Assembly (NCBI RefSeq): GCF_026151395.1
Contig: NZ_JAMQPV010000003.1
Location: forward strand, 248,001-312,000
Reading direction: 5' to 3'
DNA: 64,000 bases
From: Leptospira limi
GTDB taxonomy: Bacteria; Spirochaetota; Leptospiria; Leptospirales; Leptospiraceae
Position numbers and translations under genes: made by a program. The notes beneath the pieces were generated by a model. That model was not told where the DNA came from. It did no database searches and saw only the letters and a list, made by a program, of their open reading frames with translations. Shown one piece after another: positions 19,261-29,000 of this stretch; within the stretch, counting starts at the first letter, position 1, and the number at the start of each line of letters is the position of its first letter.

Positions 19261-19847
19261 AACTTCACCAGAAGAAACAGTTTTGGATTTTTGATATGGA
19301 CGGCACATTAACCATTGCCCAACATGATTTTTTAGCAATCAAACAAGAACTTGGTATCCCAGCAGATATTGACATATTGACATCCCTTTCGATGCTTCCA
19401 CCTAACATAAAAAAGCAAAAACGTATAGAATTAGATGAAATTGAATTCAAAATTGCGAAATTGGCAAAGGCATCACATGGTTGTTTTAATTTTTTAAAAA
19501 CAATTCACTCACAAACAAAAACATTAGGCATATTAACGCGTAATAGTTTTGTAAATTCTTTAGAAACATTAAGTGCAGCAGGGATATTGAGTTTTTTCAC
19601 AGAACAGAATATTATTTGCAGAGACCGTGCAATTCCCAAACCAAATCCAGATGGAATTTTGTATTTGATGAAACAATGGAATGCAAAACCAGAAGAAACG
19701 ATAATGATCGGTGATTATGTATTTGATTTGGAAGCTGGAAAAAGAGCAAATGTTGAAACTATCTACATTGATCCGACTGGATTGTTTCCTTTCCAAAAGG
19801 AAGCAAATTACAAAGTGACGAAATTAGAAGAAATCTTATATCTATAA
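19257..19847 (+). CDS. HAD-family phosphatase in the moa operon
   Basis: A 196-residue haloacid dehalogenase-like hydrolase with all four motifs: DMDGT (residues 13-17), TRNS, the lysine in KPNPD, and GDYVFDLEAG. The cap is small and helical, as in phosphoglycolate phosphatase-like members. It overlaps mobA by 4 nt (ATGA) and is the last gene of the operon, so it is probably co-expressed with cofactor synthesis. The substrate is unknown; a nucleotide or pterin phosphate is only a guess. Confidence 0.8.
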   Translation: MKLHQKKQFWIFDMDGTLTIAQHDFLAIKQELGIPADIDILTSLSMLPPNIKKQKRIELDEIEFKIAKLAKASHGCFNFLKTIHSQTKTLGILTRNSFVNSLETLSAAGILSFFTEQNIICRDRAIPKPNPDGILYLMKQWNAKPEETIMIGDYVFDLEAGKRANVETIYIDPTGLFPFQKEANYKVTKLEEILYL

Positions 19848-19853
19848 ATTTAC

Positions 19854-20792
19854 TTAGATTTTTACGGGATTCAAATTTGTCTTAGGAAATCTAATTTCAA
19901 ATGTTAATCCATTTTCTGTTCCAATCAAAATAGTTCCTTGTAATTGTTTTACTAAATTTCTGACTAACATCAACCCTATTCCTTTATCCTCGGATTCAAT
20001 ATTCATTCCTATTCCATTATCTCGAATGACTAAAACAAACTCTTCTCCTAGTATTCCTAAACTAACTTCAATGATTCCTTTCTGTTCCTTTTTAAAAGCA
20101 TGACGAAAACAATTAGAAACCAATTCATTTAAGATTAACCCAATCGGAATTGCACGATCTAGATCCATCTCTAATCCTTCTTCCACTAGTTCTCGTAATT
20201 CTATATTTACATCAACTTTCAAATAGGTAATTTTTAAGTTACTTATGATTAAAGAAAATATTTGATTCAAATTCACAAAAAGCAAATTTGGTGAGCCATA
20301 AATAATCTTATGAACTGATGCAATAGCCTGAATTCGATTTTGAATCAAATTAAGAGATGCCGTCAACTTTTCATCTTTTTCAGATTCTATTTGTAAGGCC
20401 ATAAGCCCAGATATAATTTGTAGATTATTATTCACTCTATGGTGTATTTCGGTTAGAAGTTTTGATTTTAATTTTAGGTCAGACTTAATCTGGTGTTCCT
20501 GTGCGACTCTAGTTTTTTGTTCTTTTTTGATGGAACTAACATATAGAAAAATCAAAAGAATCATTGCATACAAATCTTTAAAAAAACCTTCGTATTCATC
20601 AAAATAATCAATAAACAAACCATGTTCAAAAATATTAGAAATGTTTACATAACAAGGAATCAAAGCAAGTAACATCAAAAAAGACCCTTCTCCTCGGAAG
20701 GAAGGTCTTTTAATGATATGAATTACAATTAAGAAAAATGCCACCAAACAAAATAATAGCGATAAAATATTTAACAAAACAATTAGATTCAT
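19854..20792 (-). CDS. Membrane histidine kinase, HisKA_2 type
   Basis: A 312-residue protein with several N-terminal hydrophobic helices, then an H-box of the HisKA_2/HWE group (LTEIHHRVNNNLQIISGL) and a HATPase domain (NELVSNCFRHAF, DNGIGMNIESEDKGIGLMLV). No receiver or regulator gene is adjacent. It starts one nucleotide after the stop of the small membrane gene at 20794-21060 and was probably translated with it. Confidence 0.85.
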   Translation of the reverse strand: MNLIVLLNILSLLFCLVAFFLIVIHIIKRPSFRGEGSFLMLLALIPCYVNISNIFEHGLFIDYFDEYEGFFKDLYAMILLIFLYVSSIKKEQKTRVAQEHQIKSDLKLKSKLLTEIHHRVNNNLQIISGLMALQIESEKDEKLTASLNLIQNRIQAIASVHKIIYGSPNLLFVNLNQIFSLIISNLKITYLKVDVNIELRELVEEGLEMDLDRAIPIGLILNELVSNCFRHAFKKEQKGIIEVSLGILGEEFVLVIRDNGIGMNIESEDKGIGLMLVRNLVKQLQGTILIGTENGLTFEIRFPKTNLNPVKI

Positions 20793-20793
20793 T

Positions 20794-21060
20794 TCAATGT
20801 TGGTTAACCAATATTTCTCGTTTTAAGCTTAAGATAAAACAAACGGATGATAAAAAATAAAATGAATGTTCTAAAATATTAAAAAAATCGTGAAAATAAT
20901 ATCCTTCGAGAACTGTAAAAACATTACTAAACCATATCAAAAGAAATGCTGTGAATAAAAAATTATATTTTGGAATCAGCTGAAGGAACAAAAGTCTTGC
21001 AATAATTAAAATACCAATGCTATCGAAAATCAGATTTAGAACTTCACTTAGTTGGTACAT
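20794..21060 (-). CDS. Small membrane protein preceding the histidine kinase
   Basis: An 88-residue protein with three predicted hydrophobic helices and no recognised domain. It ends 1 nt before the kinase start, so it may be a sensor partner, or the 5' half of an originally longer kinase sensor region split by a stop. Confidence 0.6.
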   Translation of the reverse strand: MYQLSEVLNLIFDSIGILIIARLLFLQLIPKYNFLFTAFLLIWFSNVFTVLEGYYFHDFFNILEHSFYFLSSVCFILSLKREILVNQH

Positions 21061-21160
21061 TAGATTTAATTTAAGAAATTAATTTCCTTAGATGGGTAAA
21101 TTTACCAGAAAATCAAAAAAGGTAAAGTGAATAATTACAAAAATCGAAACATAATTTTAT

Positions 21161-22150
21161 CTAGTATATGTCCGAAGGATTCATTTTTGCAAGTCGTATA
21201 ACATCGGATAAAAATTTTCGATGGCTAACGATTGATTTCTGTTTCAATTCGCGTGAAGGATTAAAGATTCCTCTTTTTCGGAAAATTTTCAATGGATCTA
21301 AATTAATATCCGACCATGTCCCAATTTCCAATGTTAGGGGGAGAAAATGCTTAGAAATGGGAGGTTGTGTCTCTTTTATATTTGATTGGAATTTATCATA
21401 CAATCTATCCCAAAGATCACCATGGGTTGTGTAAGTTTCACTTTGTGGTCCAAATCGATATAGGAAATGATTTAAATGATTTGTAAAATTTGAACCAATT
21501 TTCTGAAATAAATCTTCATCAGCACATGGCTCATGTGTACTTGCATATGGCCACCAAACATGATCCACAGTGCCGAATCCAGAATGAATATCTACAACTG
21601 GGATTAATTGATTTTCAGCATGAAGGAAATATTCTTTAAAATATCGATCTAAAACTCTTGACTCTACTTGCAACACCTTACCGCGATAATACGGAAAAAA
21701 ATTTGAATACTTATGCCCTCCAAAAAAAAATGGCGCTTTTACCGCTTCTACCCCAGAGTTTCGCATCAAATCTACGCCCTTTGGATTCGAACGTCTTTTT
21801 AAAGCAACTCCACCCGGATTTAGTACCGGAATGCAGACAATGCCAACTTCACCATTTTTGATTTCCTGATACAAAACAGAATTTTTGCGGGCAAAAAGAT
21901 CATCTAAAAAATCTAATAAAACACGAATCCCAATTGTTTCTAATCCATGAACACCTGCAATAAGGCCTGAAACATTACTTTTAATAGCTTTCGATTTTCC
22001 TATTTCTAATACATAAATGGGGAATCTAAATCCTTCTTCCGTTTTAGAAGAAAAGCCATATTGTTTTAATCTAACAAGTTTACCACCTAACTTTGCAATC
22101 TTTAGGATTCTGTTTTCATAACGATTTAATCTTTTTATACCACGTAACAT
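21161..22150 (-). CDS. M14-like zinc carboxypeptidase/deacylase
   Basis: About 329 residues. The motif GVHGLET (H-x2-E zinc ligands) and downstream DIHSGFG (third zinc ligand) match the M14 / succinylglutamate-desuccinylase fold; a late LEIGTW may carry the catalytic glutamate. No signal peptide is evident. ATG 22150 is preferred (GAGG about 10 nt upstream); a TTG at 22171 has no ribosome binding site. Monocistronic; substrate unknown. Confidence 0.75.
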   Translation of the reverse strand: MLRGIKRLNRYENRILKIAKLGGKLVRLKQYGFSSKTEEGFRFPIYVLEIGKSKAIKSNVSGLIAGVHGLETIGIRVLLDFLDDLFARKNSVLYQEIKNGEVGIVCIPVLNPGGVALKRRSNPKGVDLMRNSGVEAVKAPFFFGGHKYSNFFPYYRGKVLQVESRVLDRYFKEYFLHAENQLIPVVDIHSGFGTVDHVWWPYASTHEPCADEDLFQKIGSNFTNHLNHFLYRFGPQSETYTTHGDLWDRLYDKFQSNIKETQPPISKHFLPLTLEIGTWSDINLDPLKIFRKRGIFNPSRELKQKSIVSHRKFLSDVIRLAKMNPSDIY

Positions 22151-22333
22151 TAATTTTTTGCCTCGAATCAAATCAAATGAATTGGAAAACCAAATCTATT
22201 TTGTATCGCTAATTCACCTTTTTACAAGGTCTCCATTTCTAAAATTCGAATATTACGACAACTGTTACAAATTGATGACAAATCTTCCATTCTATAAATT
22301 TGGAATCAAAATTAGGAGAATTAAAACATTGAA

Positions 22334-23362
22334 ATGAAATTTGACTCACGAAATTCTATTAAACAGAATCAGATTTTATCCAAATTGAATATGACAAAAA
22401 AAAATACAAACCAAAAGGTTAGTCCCAAAAAACACAAGAGAATTCGGGAAGAAGATTTCCTCGTGAATGATTCTTCCATCCATGTCGGAGTTTGGCCAGG
22501 GAAAAAACGAACTGTCATTTGTTTGCATGGTTTGTCTGGAAATCTACATTCCATGGAATCCTTCGCAAACTTACTGTCAAAAGCAGGACATAAAGTTATC
22601 TCCTATGATTTAAAAGGTAGAGGTCATTCGGGTAAACCAAAAATAGGGTATGGTTTTATGAATCATATTGAAGACTTAAATCAATTGGTCCAACATTACA
22701 ATTTGAAAGAATTTATCCTATTAGGGCATTCTTTTGGATGTATGATCGCACTTCGTTATGCACTCCTATTCCCTGAAAAAATAAGTGGTATGATACTCAT
22801 AGATGGTGGTGGACTTTTAACAGTCAAAAAAAGAATCCAAATCTTAAAGGTGCTAAAACAATCCTTTGATCGCCTGGATGTTGTTTATCGAAGTCAAAGC
22901 GAATATTTTAATTTGTTAAAAAATTCTCCTTTAGTACCAAAGTGGACTCAAAAAATCGAAGATTACTTTGGGAAGGAATTACACCCAATTCAAAATGGTT
23001 ATCTTTGTCATATGCCAAAATATGTCATGTTAGAAGAACTAAAAGAGATGGGAGGTGCCATTGATTTAAAAAATGTAATTTTACAATTTTTATCGCATCC
23101 AATTGAAATGGGCAAAAGAATGATACTCAATAAAAGATTGGATTTCGAAAGCATTCACACACCTACTCTCATCATGAGAGCTACCAAGATGAATTTATTT
23201 CCTAATGATGATTTGTTACCAAAAGAATCATTTGATGAAATGATAAGAAGGATCCCTAACGCAAAAGGAATTGAAATTAATTCCAATCATTATGGCATTC
23301 TATTTGATGAAATTAAAGAAAGAGATAAAACAATTCTCAATTTCATTAATGAATTGAATTAA
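22334..23362 (+). CDS. Alpha/beta-fold hydrolase
   Basis: A 342-residue hydrolase. The oxyanion strand is ICLHGLSGN, the nucleophile elbow is GHSFGC (Ser within GxSxG), and the late NSNHYG holds the likely catalytic His. The first 35 residues are basic and low in conserved features, so a start at the internal ATG 22391 is possible. AGGAGA lies upstream. The substrate is unknown. Confidence 0.82.
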   Translation: MKFDSRNSIKQNQILSKLNMTKKNTNQKVSPKKHKRIREEDFLVNDSSIHVGVWPGKKRTVICLHGLSGNLHSMESFANLLSKAGHKVISYDLKGRGHSGKPKIGYGFMNHIEDLNQLVQHYNLKEFILLGHSFGCMIALRYALLFPEKISGMILIDGGGLLTVKKRIQILKVLKQSFDRLDVVYRSQSEYFNLLKNSPLVPKWTQKIEDYFGKELHPIQNGYLCHMPKYVMLEELKEMGGAIDLKNVILQFLSHPIEMGKRMILNKRLDFESIHTPTLIMRATKMNLFPNDDLLPKESFDEMIRRIPNAKGIEINSNHYGILFDEIKERDKTILNFINELN

Positions 23363-23412
23363 CGAACCAAAATTATTAGTCATAAAGATTTAAAGTTTGA
23401 TTCGTTAATTTC
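23355..23412. terminator. Long inverted repeat between convergent genes
   Basis: AATTAACGAA (23357-23366) and TTCGTTAATT (23401-23410) are perfect 10-bp arms around a 34-nt A/T-rich loop, with T-rich sequence after. Probably a terminator for the hydrolase gene and perhaps for the convergent gene. Confidence 0.45.
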
Positions 23413-23439
23413 AATTTTTAACACTAAAGGAAAAAAGTC

Positions 23440-23820
23440 TTAAATTTTTTCAGCAGATACTAAAGCATGAATGACTTTCCAATCCCCTTGGTTCCAAAGA
23501 AATGAATATTGGGTGCGAAAGTTCATCACCGTACTTTGCAAATTCGCTTTCACAACACCAAAATTATCCACAAGGTCAATCGAATTGATTTGAACCTTCC
23601 TTTCTAAACCACCCATCTTCCCATCTTTTAAAGATTGAAGGTATTTTTCCTTGTTAGATACTAAAAGATCCTCCATCCCACTCACACTTACATGGTCAGT
23701 AAATTGGTCATGAAATGTATTTTCTAAGGAAGAAACATCCCTTGCATCGATATTACTGATGAAAGTTTTAAACACCTTCTCCAGACTTTCTTTTGTTTTC
23801 TCATTTTGATTTGTATTCAT
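23440..23820 (-). CDS. SnoaL-like (NTF2 fold) protein
   Basis: A 126-residue protein whose pattern (LEKVFKTFISNIDARD ... FHDQFTDHVSV ... QYSFLWNQGDWKVIHALVSAEK) fits the SnoaL/DUF4440 NTF2-like fold, a small binding or isomerase scaffold. It lies downstream of a MarR gene in the same direction, and its upstream region carries the same 16-bp operator as the MarR gene. Function unknown. Confidence 0.7.
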   Translation of the reverse strand: MNTNQNEKTKESLEKVFKTFISNIDARDVSSLENTFHDQFTDHVSVSGMEDLLVSNKEKYLQSLKDGKMGGLERKVQINSIDLVDNFGVVKANLQSTVMNFRTQYSFLWNQGDWKVIHALVSAEKI

Positions 23821-23864
23821 ATATCCCCCTGAAATAAAAATCCGTATCCTTCGATTGCCAATTA

Positions 23865-23880
23865 TGTTGCTATAGCAACA
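23865..23880. promoter_or_regulatory. MarR operator, SnoaL side
   Basis: TGTTGCTATAGCAACA is a perfect 16-bp palindrome, 45 bp upstream of the SnoaL-like start. It is identical to the one at 24337-24352. Confidence 0.7.
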
Positions 23881-23897
23881 TTTATACCAAAAAAAAT

Positions 23898-24335
23898 TTA
23901 ACTCGCTGATTGATCATAAATTTCATCAATGATTCGTTTGAAGTTATGAAAGTCTTGTTTTGTCAATTTTTTGAACATTCTGCTTCTTTCCTTTTCAATT
24001 TCGGGGACCAAGCGAGTATAAAGTTCGATCCCTTTTTTAGTTGGAAACACTTTATGTTTCCTTTTGTCGTCAGGATCTGGGACAATTTTGATCCAAGCTT
24101 TTTTTTCCATGTTTCGAAGCGCTCTTGCCATAGATGGTCGATCATCAAAATCCCTACCCAAATCAGATTGGCTACATCCAGGTTGTTTGATGATTTTGAC
24201 TAAAACAAACCACTGTTCAGGGAATAATTCAAGTCCCTGCTCCATTGCAAGCCTCATAAACTGTTTTCTTAAAGCACGGACAGTGCGATAAATTAGGTAA
24301 GCATATGAGTTCTCTAATTCGAATTCATTTTCCAT
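23898..24335 (-). CDS. MarR-family transcriptional regulator
   Basis: A 145-residue winged-helix regulator with the MarR pattern: LTELFPEQWFVLVKI-like first helices, SDLGRDFDDRPSMARALRNMEKKAWI recognition region and the wing DPDDKRKHKVFPTKKG. The ATG at 24335 has no obvious ribosome binding site and lies 2 nt from a perfect operator palindrome, so autorepression would block the start region directly. It probably also controls the SnoaL-like gene. Confidence 0.88.
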   Translation of the reverse strand: MENEFELENSYAYLIYRTVRALRKQFMRLAMEQGLELFPEQWFVLVKIIKQPGCSQSDLGRDFDDRPSMARALRNMEKKAWIKIVPDPDDKRKHKVFPTKKGIELYTRLVPEIEKERSRMFKKLTKQDFHNFKRIIDEIYDQSAS

Positions 24336-24336
24336 T

Positions 24337-24352
24337 TGTTGCTATAGCAACA
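24337..24352. promoter_or_regulatory. MarR operator, autoregulatory copy
   Basis: Second copy of TGTTGCTATAGCAACA, with similar A/T flanks, just before the marR start codon. Confidence 0.7.
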
Positions 24353-24578
24353 TTATGAAATACAGAAATCATGTCTAGCAAATTTTTTAGTCTAAATGAG
24401 GTTCGTAGACGGTTTCTTTGCAAAAAAAATTAATTCTATTTACTGACAACAAATCTTTCTGATTTGAATTGTTTTTCGATTTGTTTAATTGAATGCATTT
24501 TAACTCAGGGAACCTATTGACAGAAAGGAATCGTTATTTAAACTGAAAGTTTTTTTGCACAAAACGAGGAGAATGGTT

Positions 24579-24995
24579 ATGAAAACCCAAAAGAAACTTT
24601 CGATCACAAATTTTGATTATATTCGGTTAAAGAATATGATTTCCGAATATTCAAAACGTAACAAAACAAATGCGAATTTGGAAGATTTGTTAGGAGAAAT
24701 TGAAAGAGCACAAAAAGTAGATTCAACAAAAATTCCAGCGAATGTTGTTACTATGAATTCAATTATCGAAATTAGAAACGTAAATGAATTAGATTTTGAT
24801 GAATTCCAATTGGTTTTTCCTGAAGAATCTAATTCTGCCGAAAGGAAAATTTCAATTTTGGCACCACTTGCGACTGCGTGTTTAGGATATAAAGTCGGAG
24901 ATATCATCCAATGGAATGTTCCTCACGGTATTCAACAATTCCAAATTACGGATGTAAAATACCAACCTGAAGCAAATGGACACTTTCACCTATAA
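24579..24995 (+). CDS. Rnk/GreA-C-terminal-like protein
   Basis: About 138 residues. The C-terminal half (ISILAPLATACLGYKVGDIIQWNVPHG) is the GreA/GreB C-terminal fold as in Rnk, the regulator of nucleoside diphosphate kinase. The N-terminal half resembles a short coiled coil. Rnk-like proteins bind RNA polymerase. Start at ATG 24579, 8 nt after GAGGAG. Confidence 0.8.
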   Translation: MKTQKKLSITNFDYIRLKNMISEYSKRNKTNANLEDLLGEIERAQKVDSTKIPANVVTMNSIIEIRNVNELDFDEFQLVFPEESNSAERKISILAPLATACLGYKVGDIIQWNVPHGIQQFQITDVKYQPEANGHFHL

Positions 24996-25032
24996 TGAAA
25001 GCATTAACATTGGATTGAAATAAAGATTGCGA

Positions 25033-25653
25033 CTACTTCTGGTATATGGCAAACAATAAGGAGGAAGGTAGTCGTAATTTATAACCAATTTTCAAAAGAA
25101 AATTAATCACCATCTGCCTGACAATTCCATGCTTTAAAAATCGATGGGAAGAGGTTAAACTGACATACGGAAGTAAAATTGGTTTTCTGATTTGCTTAAA
25201 TTTTATACTTAATTCTGTATCTTCGAATAAATATTGGACTGGAAGATCAGATGTCCAAAGTTCACGAGAGAAAAAAATACAATGATCCAAATATACGATC
25301 CCTTTCCATCGAATGCGTATTACATTGGAATACCATGAAATCCACTGTAACAAAATATGACGTCGATCAAATTGGTGTGTGAAACCACCCCATACAATGG
25401 ATTTCTCTTTTTTTTCACTTTCTTGAATCAAAAATTCAATGGCATCATTTGTTAACAAACTTCTTGGATGATGGAACAAAATCATATGCCCATGAGAACG
25501 ATGGAACCCTAAATTCAAACGCTCCGCTCTGGTATATGCCTCTTCCTGTTTAACAAGAATAATCTCTACATCATTTCGTTTTAGAAAGTTTTGTATAGAC
25601 TCCTTATAATAAATATTCGAATCTATATCAATTGGAATAATGATACTCAACAT
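25033..25653 (-). CDS. Family 2-like glycosyltransferase
   Basis: A 206-residue GT-A type protein: N-terminal SIIIPID strand, acidic residue region LVKQEEAYTRAERLNLGFHRSHGHMILFHHPRS, and downstream CIFFSRELW and LFEDTELS motifs. It resembles small TIGR04283-like glycosyltransferases. Acceptor and donor unknown. Confidence 0.72.
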   Translation of the reverse strand: MLSIIIPIDIDSNIYYKESIQNFLKRNDVEIILVKQEEAYTRAERLNLGFHRSHGHMILFHHPRSLLTNDAIEFLIQESEKKEKSIVWGGFTHQFDRRHILLQWISWYSNVIRIRWKGIVYLDHCIFFSRELWTSDLPVQYLFEDTELSIKFKQIRKPILLPYVSLTSSHRFLKHGIVRQMVINFLLKIGYKLRLPSSLLFAIYQK

Positions 25654-25694
25654 CTAAATGCATCGTATCATATAATCAATATATAAATTCAAAA

Positions 25695-26465
25695 TCAATC
25701 CTTTACCAAATAAATTGAAATTGTTGATTGAGTTTCCGCTTGTTTTTCCATACTCGGATTTCTAATGTTTCCATCAGCCATCACCGATTGAATTCTATTT
25801 TCATCAATCGATTCTTTGATTAATATCTGTCGGATTTCATCAAATCTACGTTTTACTAACCTCGTTTGGTAAGCGATATCTCCAGATGTATGTGATTTTC
25901 CAACCAAAACTATTTTAAAACTGAGTTCCGATTTAAGAACTTCTCTCGTAAATGAAATTAAAATTTCTTTGGATTCTTCACTTAACGTATGGTCGTCAGG
26001 TGGGAATTGAATGGAGTGGATTGGATTGGGACTTCCACTTGAATGCCAAAATGATAATTTGGACGGAGTATCAGGATTGTTACCCTGAGATTGCATTGCC
26101 TCTAAAACTGCCTTTTTGGGGCAAACCACTAGTCTATCGGTTGAGGAATTGAATGAAACCAAAAATCCCAAAGTAGTAAAAACAATATCCCAAGGTTTGG
26201 CAAAAGAATTAGATTCAACTACAAAAATTTCGGAAGGATTAATTTCATTTTCTTTGTTTAGATTGTGTTCAAAAATAGGCAACAAAAATAACACGCGATA
26301 GGTTCTAATTTCTGTATTACTATCACACCCATTTGGTGGAGAAATTGGAATGTGTTTTCGTTTTTCGAGAGGAATTCCGTGCCAAGCACAAGACATAAAA
26401 ACCGAGCATATAACGATAGAAAATACAAGGATTTTGAAATTCGCTTTTTTGAAAAGGTTCATCAT
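25695..26465 (-). CDS. OmpA-like lipoprotein
   Basis: About 256 residues with a signal peptide ending in the lipobox VFMSC. The C-terminal third (FKIVLVGKSHTSGDIAYQTRLVKRRFDEIRQILIKESIDENRIQ) follows an OmpA C-terminal peptidoglycan-binding pattern, though degenerate. Start at ATG 26465 (tandem ATGATG); a longer start at 26504 would place residues before the signal peptide. Probably periplasmic or outer-membrane anchored. Confidence 0.65.
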   Translation of the reverse strand: MMNLFKKANFKILVFSIVICSVFMSCAWHGIPLEKRKHIPISPPNGCDSNTEIRTYRVLFLLPIFEHNLNKENEINPSEIFVVESNSFAKPWDIVFTTLGFLVSFNSSTDRLVVCPKKAVLEAMQSQGNNPDTPSKLSFWHSSGSPNPIHSIQFPPDDHTLSEESKEILISFTREVLKSELSFKIVLVGKSHTSGDIAYQTRLVKRRFDEIRQILIKESIDENRIQSVMADGNIRNPSMEKQAETQSTISIYLVKD

Positions 26466-26637
26466 AGGGGAAACTTCCCATATCTCAAACCTATTGAAAA
26501 CCATTTTAACACAAACTTTGTTGGTATATTTTAATTTTTATACAAGATTAGAAAAATCCCTCATGAAGTTTCCTTACAGATTTTCAAAAATTGAATTTAA
26601 AGTAGAAATAAATTGACTGATTCTCAAAATTTGTCTC

Positions 26638-28881
26638 ATGCGTATTCAATTTTTAATTTTGACTTTGACTATATTCTTTTTTTGTAAACCTGCTGAACTT
26701 TCAAATGGATGTGATCCTAAATCAAAATCCTTTTTGTTAGGGAGCATCATTCGCTTCGTTACTTCCGACACATCTCCTTCTTGTTTGCCTGCATTTTTAC
26801 CATATGATGTTGATTATTGGGGGGTTTTTGGTGGGAGTGCCACTGTCAATTCCATGGAAATTTACGGCAATGAACTCATACTAGGTGGATCGTTCACTGC
26901 TCTTGGACCCAATGTAGGATCCGCATACTATTTGGATACAAACACGGGAAAAATCATTTCGAATGTTGAATGTCCTTTCTTAAAATTGAATGATGTTGCG
27001 AAGGCAGTTGTATCTGACGGAAGCGGAGGGTATTATATTGCTGGAAATTTCACATATGCCAGAGGTGTTCAATTTCAAAACGTCGTACACATGTTACCAA
27101 ACTGTAAATTGGATTTCAATTTTCGTCCAAATCCAGTTACACAACCTAATATATATTCAATGGCAATTTTTGGTGACAAACTGTATATAGGAGGAGTCAT
27201 TTCATCGTGGGATGGCAATTTTCGTAACAATTTAGTCGCCCTCAATCGATTTACTGGTGCTCTTGATCCAATGGCGATCGATGTTGATTTTGCTTTAGAA
27301 AAACTCTTGGTATACAATCAGAAACTTTACCTAGCAGGCCAATTTTCAACAGTGAATGGTTTTGCACGAGACCGTATAGCAAGAATCGATTTACTCACCT
27401 CTACTTTAGATTCTTGGGTAGCTTCTACAACTCAAAATAGTACAATACGTGCATTAGCAATTGGTACGATTTCAGGTGCCCCGGCACTCATTGTTGGAGG
27501 AGCGTTTACATCTCCTAGAAACTCTGCATTCGCATTAGATTTAAACGGAACATTGTTAGCATGGAATCCAAATTTTAACGGGATTGTTGATAGCATTGCT
27601 ACTTCTGGTTCCAAAATATATGTAGGAGGATCTTTTACAACTGTAAATGGAAGTACAGCAAGGAGTAACTTCGCTGTTGTCGATTCCAATACTGGAACGG
27701 AACTAGGACTTAATTATGGAGTGAATGGAAATGTAAACCAAGTGATCGAAAACAATGGTCAAATTTATTTGTTTGGTTCCTTCACCTCAGTTCTGGGTGA
27801 AACTAGAAATTATGCTGCAAGTATTGATTCAACTACAAACATAATGCGAGAGTGGAATCCAAATTTCTTCAACCAATTCGCTTATCCTTCAGCGGCCGCT
27901 GCATTTTCGTTAGATGGGAGCAAGATCATGATTCCTGGAGCTGTAAGTACAGTGAATTATGTAAACCGATCGAATATCGCTTCTGTATATTTAGATACTG
28001 GTTTACCTTCTAATTGGGCTCCCTCTATCGACAACGAAGTGAGTGTCCTCCATATCAAACGGAATCTTCTCTTTTTAGGTGGATCGTTTACATCTATTAG
28101 CGGACAAAGTAGACCACGATTAGCTGCATTTAGATTACCTACCTATGAGCTATTATCCTTTAATCCAAATGTAAACTCAGGTAGTGTCACAAATTTAATT
28201 TCGGATGAGTCTAATTTTTATTTTGGTGGTACTTTTACGAATGTAAATGGATCAACAAGAAATAATGTTGCTGCATTTTCGCTTGATAGTTTTACGCTTA
28301 CTAGTTGGAATCCAAACGCAAATAACCAAGTAAGTGCCTTGTTTGATTTAAATGACTCTATTTTGTTAGGTGGTCTTTTTACGAATGCAGGTGGTTCTAG
28401 CTCAACTTATATTCGAGCCGTAAATAAAATTGATGGGACGGCAATCAATATTCCAACGACGTTCCCAAATGCCGATGTCTCAGGATTTGCTTCTTATAAT
28501 GGAAAAATATATGTTGGTGGTACTTTTACGACTGTTGGTGGGTCATCCAATCAAAATTTAGCAAGTTTTCAAAAAGACACTGGGATTTTTGAGACCAACC
28601 GTTTCCAATTAAATGGAGGTGCCTTTTACAATATGTTTATCACAATAGATGGATTAATGGTTTTACATGGAGGGTTTTCCTCTATCAATACAACAACAGC
28701 GCAAGGAACAGCATTTATCAATTTAAATACGAACCTAGTGACTCCTTGGAGTATATCACAAACAGGTGTTACATTTCATCAAAAACAATATGGAAATTAT
28801 TTATTCATTGGTGGGAATATAACAGATCGAGGTTACGAGCCATTTAGCGGATACCACCGCATCAGTTTGCCAAAATTATAA
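26638..28881 (+). CDS. Beta-propeller-like surface lipoprotein
   Basis: A 747-residue lipoprotein (lipobox near FFFCKP, residues 13-18). Nearly the whole mature part repeats a unit of about 50 residues centred on LGGSFT-x-VNG/GGTFT, seen around 85, 175, 225, 265, 325, 370, 460, 510, 555 and 615. This fits the delta-60/DUF5122-like propeller family. The role is unknown; exposure on the surface is likely. No neighbour suggests a function. Confidence 0.75.
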   Translation: MRIQFLILTLTIFFFCKPAELSNGCDPKSKSFLLGSIIRFVTSDTSPSCLPAFLPYDVDYWGVFGGSATVNSMEIYGNELILGGSFTALGPNVGSAYYLDTNTGKIISNVECPFLKLNDVAKAVVSDGSGGYYIAGNFTYARGVQFQNVVHMLPNCKLDFNFRPNPVTQPNIYSMAIFGDKLYIGGVISSWDGNFRNNLVALNRFTGALDPMAIDVDFALEKLLVYNQKLYLAGQFSTVNGFARDRIARIDLLTSTLDSWVASTTQNSTIRALAIGTISGAPALIVGGAFTSPRNSAFALDLNGTLLAWNPNFNGIVDSIATSGSKIYVGGSFTTVNGSTARSNFAVVDSNTGTELGLNYGVNGNVNQVIENNGQIYLFGSFTSVLGETRNYAASIDSTTNIMREWNPNFFNQFAYPSAAAAFSLDGSKIMIPGAVSTVNYVNRSNIASVYLDTGLPSNWAPSIDNEVSVLHIKRNLLFLGGSFTSISGQSRPRLAAFRLPTYELLSFNPNVNSGSVTNLISDESNFYFGGTFTNVNGSTRNNVAAFSLDSFTLTSWNPNANNQVSALFDLNDSILLGGLFTNAGGSSSTYIRAVNKIDGTAINIPTTFPNADVSGFASYNGKIYVGGTFTTVGGSSNQNLASFQKDTGIFETNRFQLNGGAFYNMFITIDGLMVLHGGFSSINTTTAQGTAFINLNTNLVTPWSISQTGVTFHQKQYGNYLFIGGNITDRGYEPFSGYHRISLPKL

Positions 28882-29000
28882 TGAGTCTAATTATTAGTAT
28901 ATAAAAACAAAATAAGTTAAAAATAAAATTAAATCTTATATTTCATTCGAATTTTGAGTCATATAGCGTACCCTGTATTCTATATGCAAGAGGATTGGAT

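Noticed and set aside
20794..21060. Frameshift joining the small membrane gene and the histidine kinase
   Set aside because: Both have good starts and hydrophobic N-termini, and the 1-nt spacing is typical of coupled genes; a split sensor remains possible but unsupported.
25025..25079. Inverted repeat around GACTAC/GTAGTC at the end of the glycosyltransferase gene
   Set aside because: The loop is long and most of it is coding; chance or a weak terminator cannot be told apart.
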